This document shows positions 61,609 to 64,000 of a stretch of 64,000 bases of DNA, in pieces. The DNA is taken from the NCBI GenBank assembly GCA_023433305.1, contig JAEZCZ010000021.1, positions 33,495-97,494 on the forward strand, written 5' to 3'. The position numbers and the translations under genes were made by a program. Within the stretch, counting starts at the first letter, position 1. Every line of letters starts with the position of its first letter. The notes below the pieces were generated by a model. It had not been told where the DNA came from and searched no databases. It saw nothing but the letters and a program-made list of their open reading frames with translations. This DNA comes from Pseudomonadota bacterium (GTDB taxonomy: Bacteria > Pseudomonadota > Alphaproteobacteria > Sphingomonadales > Sphingomonadaceae).

Positions 61609-62388
61609 ATGCTGCTCGCGGTCGATGCCGGCAACACCAACGTGGTCTTCGCGCTTTTCGAGGGACGGGAGATCCGTGCCCGCTGGCGCATTGCGACCGA
61701 TCCCCGCAGGACCGGGGACGAGTATGCGGTCTGGCTGCTCCAGCTCATGGAAATCGAGGGCATCGACCGGGAGGCGGTGACGCGGATGATCGTCGGCACC
61801 GTGGTACCGCGCGCCCGGCATAATCTGGAAGTGCTCGGCGAGAAGTATTTCGGCATCAGCCCGATGTTCGCGGGCGAGGGCGGGGCGGCCTGGGATTTTC
61901 CGATCGACGTCGATGAACCACGCTCGCTCGGTGCGGACCGCGCGCTCAATGCGATAGCCGCGCATGCGGCCCATCCGGGCGACCTCATCGTGATCGATTT
62001 CGGCACCGCGACGACTTTCGACGTCGTGGACTTCAACGGCGCCTACAAGGGCGGGATCATCGCACCCGGGATAAATCTGTCGCTGGACGCGCTGGTCAAC
62101 AACACCGCCAAGCTGCCGCGTATCGCCATCGAGGCACCGCGCAATCGCAGCGTGACGGGGCGCAACACCGAGGACCAAATGCTGATTGGCGTATTTTGGG
62201 GTTATGTGGCGATGATGGAAGGGCTGATCGCCCGTCTGCGCGCCGAGATCGGCCGGCCGGCCAAGGTCATCGCCACTGGCGGCCTCGCGCTTTTGTTCGA
62301 CAAGCATACGGAGATATTCGACTCAGTGGATACCGATCTCACTCTCACGGGCCTCGCCCATCTCGCCGATCGCGCTTCGGCCAAATGA
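61609..62388 (+). CDS. coaX: Type III pantothenate kinase
   Basis: 259-aa ASKHA-fold kinase for the first step of CoA synthesis. Motifs: LAVDAGNTNVVFALF (phosphate 1), SLGADRALNAIAA, VIDFGTATTFDVV (phosphate 2) and GGIIAPGINLSLDAL. Starts 3 bp after birA and overlaps the RNase J start by 4 bp, so nuoN, birA, coaX and the RNase J gene are likely co-transcribed. Confidence 0.96.
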   Translation: MLLAVDAGNTNVVFALFEGREIRARWRIATDPRRTGDEYAVWLLQLMEIEGIDREAVTRMIVGTVVPRARHNLEVLGEKYFGISPMFAGEGGAAWDFPIDVDEPRSLGADRALNAIAAHAAHPGDLIVIDFGTATTFDVVDFNGAYKGGIIAPGINLSLDALVNNTAKLPRIAIEAPRNRSVTGRNTEDQMLIGVFWGYVAMMEGLIARLRAEIGRPAKVIATGGLALLFDKHTEIFDSVDTDLTLTGLAHLADRASAK

Positions 62389-64000
62389 GGAAGGATTTCA
62401 CTCCCGAGGAGGAGCTGCTGTTCCTCGCGCTCGGCGGATCGGGCGAGATCGGCATGAACGTCAATCTCTACGGCTGCCGCGGCAAGTGGATGATGGTCGA
62501 TCTCGGCATGAGCTTCGGCGCCGCCGAGTACCCGGGTACCGAGCTGATGTTCGCCGATCCCGAGTTCATCGAACAGCGCTCGGACGACCTTCTCGGGATC
62601 GTGCTGACTCACGCCCACGAGGATCACATCGGCGCGGTACCCTATTTCGCGGCGGACCTGGGCGTGCCGCTTTACGCGACGCCGTTCACCGCCGACCTGG
62701 TGCTGCGCAAGCTGGAGGAAGCCGGCCTTGCCAATGAGGTGGAGCTCAACGTTATCGACCGCGAGCACGGTTCGATCCGTCTCGGGCCCTTCGAGGTGAC
62801 CTATATTCCGCTCTCGCATTCGATCGCCGAAGGTAACGCGCTGCTGATCGAAACCCCGTTCGGGCGCGTGTTTCACACCGGTGACTGGAAGCTCGACGAG
62901 GAGCCGCTGATCGGCGTACCCGCGACCGAGGAAGAGCTCATGCAGATGGGCGATGAGGGCGTGCTCGCGCTCGTTTGCGATTCGACCAACGTGTTCAACC
63001 CGGAGTCCTCGGGCTCGGAGGGCGAGGTCTATCGCGGACTGCTCGAGGAAGTGCACAGCCACGCCGGCAAGCGGGTGCTGGTCACGACGTTCGCCTCTAA
63101 CGTCGCGCGCTTGCAGACGCTGGGCCGCATCGCGCACCAGACCGGCCGCGAATTGTGCGTGGCGGGCCGGTCGCTCGACCGGATCATCGAGGTGGCGCAG
63201 GATAACGGCTATCTGCAGGACTTCCCGAAGACGGTCGATTTCGACACCGCGATGGCGCTGCCGCGGGGCAAGGTCATGATCCTCGCGACCGGCGGTCAGG
63301 GTGAGCCGCGCGCCGCGCTGGCGCGAATCGCCGAGGACCAGCATCCCATCAGCCTGACCGAGGGCGATGTCGTGCTGTTCTCGAGCCGGCAGATTCCTGG
63401 GAACGAGATCGCCATCGGCCGCATCCAGAACATGCTCGCGCATCGCGGGGTGGTGATGGTCACCGACCGGCAGAGCATGATCCACGTCTCGGGCCATCCC
63501 GGGCGGCCGGACCTCGAAGCGATCTACCGCTGGCTGAAGCCGGAGATACTGGTGCCCGTCCACGGCGAGATCCGCCATATGTCCGAGCAGGCCCGGCTCG
63601 GGCGGACGAACGGCATTCCGCACGCGGTGTTCCAGAAGAACGGCGACATCGTCCGTCTGGCGCCAGGCAAGCCAGGCAAGCTCGCCGAAGTGCGGGCAGG
63701 GCGCCTCGTGCTCGACGGCGACATCATCGTCCCCTCCGACGGCGAGGCGATCACGATGCGCCGCCGCCTCGCGCGCGACGGCCTCCTCGTCGTCGCGCTC
63801 GATGGCCGGGGTGGGGCGCAAGTCCACGGCATCGGCATGCCGCTCGACGAGGACTACGACGAATTCGTCGCCGAGGCCGAGCGCGACGTGGCCGAGGCGC
63901 TGCGCAAGCTCAAGGGCGCCAACGCTCGCGATGCATCCGCCGTCGAGGAGGCCGCTCGCCTGGCCGCCCGCCGCGCGGCGCAAAGGTGGTCGGGCAAGAA
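62385..64000 (+). CDS. rnj: Ribonuclease J, 3' end beyond the window
   Basis: ATG 62385 overlaps the coaX stop; 538 codons are present and the frame is still open at the window edge. Metallo-beta-lactamase/beta-CASP nuclease: zinc motif LTHAHEDHIGA, then LSHSIAEG, HTGDWKLDE, CDSTN, the beta-CASP motifs ATGGQGEP and SSRQIPGN, and HVSGHPGRPDL with LVPVHGE. It has 5'-to-3' exonuclease and endonuclease activity on RNA. The Arg/Ala-rich end (AARRAAQRWSGKK) suggests only a few residues are missing. Confidence 0.94.
   Translation, partial: MRKDFTPEEELLFLALGGSGEIGMNVNLYGCRGKWMMVDLGMSFGAAEYPGTELMFADPEFIEQRSDDLLGIVLTHAHEDHIGAVPYFAADLGVPLYATPFTADLVLRKLEEAGLANEVELNVIDREHGSIRLGPFEVTYIPLSHSIAEGNALLIETPFGRVFHTGDWKLDEEPLIGVPATEEELMQMGDEGVLALVCDSTNVFNPESSGSEGEVYRGLLEEVHSHAGKRVLVTTFASNVARLQTLGRIAHQTGRELCVAGRSLDRIIEVAQDNGYLQDFPKTVDFDTAMALPRGKVMILATGGQGEPRAALARIAEDQHPISLTEGDVVLFSSRQIPGNEIAIGRIQNMLAHRGVVMVTDRQSMIHVSGHPGRPDLEAIYRWLKPEILVPVHGEIRHMSEQARLGRTNGIPHAVFQKNGDIVRLAPGKPGKLAEVRAGRLVLDGDIIVPSDGEAITMRRRLARDGLLVVALDGRGGAQVHGIGMPLDEDYDEFVAEAERDVAEALRKLKGANARDASAVEEAARLAARRAAQRWSGK

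Overview
The window is a high-GC chromosome segment from an alphaproteobacterium, most likely order Sphingomonadales (Erythrobacteraceae or Sphingomonadaceae). This rests on the gene families and their order: an exosortase A (XrtA) exopolysaccharide cluster, an alphaproteobacterial RNase E with an acidic insert in its S1 domain, and a complete nuo operon followed by birA, coaX and RNase J. No rRNA, tRNA, transposase, CRISPR array or prophage was seen.

Layout. (1) 1-2.8 kb: bifunctional NAD(P)HX repair enzyme and an Fe-S RNA (uracil-5) methyltransferase, then a small lower-GC orphan gene. (2) 3.2-8.7 kb: first half of the XrtA cluster, namely two alpha/beta hydrolases, acyl carrier protein and acetyltransferase on the minus strand, divergent from acyl-CoA ligase and PLP decarboxylase on the plus strand. 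(3) 8.9-13.6 kb: a minus-strand block of cytochrome bd oxidase (cydA, cydB and a 40-aa third subunit), a zinc alcohol dehydrogenase and an SRPBCC protein, lying between the two halves of the XrtA cluster. (4) 13.9-26.1 kb: second half, an almost gapless plus-strand operon of export lipoprotein, chain-length protein, tyrosine kinase, outer-membrane protein, ATPase, deacetylase, FemAB-like protein, glycosyltransferase, exosortase A and amidotransferase. (5) 26.1-28 kb: zapE and a lone sdhB. (6) 28.2-32.6 kb: methyltransferase, ATP-grasp ligase, uncharacterised PLP enzyme, nucleotidyltransferase and a small membrane protein. (7) 32.6-45.6 kb: RNase E, cell-wall amidase, PBP1A, exported peroxiredoxin, RF2, a lipoprotein methyltransferase, a flavin oxidoreductase, an SH3 protein, a small lipoprotein and a thiolase. 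(8) 45.8-60.9 kb: complex I operon nuoA-N with two extra tiny membrane-protein genes. (9) 60.9-64 kb: birA, coaX and RNase J, which runs off the end.

How the parts work together. The XrtA genes should make and export an exopolysaccharide and sort PEP-CTERM proteins, although no PEP-CTERM substrate is encoded here. The respiratory genes (complex I, SdhB, bd oxidase) feed electrons to quinone and oxygen.

The most notable anomalies are an in-frame TAA in nuoL exactly at the conserved GFYSKD motif, a palindromic repeat element inserted between nuoG and nuoH, an exosortase A without an EpsI domain, and 17-bp tandem repeats before the PBP1A gene.
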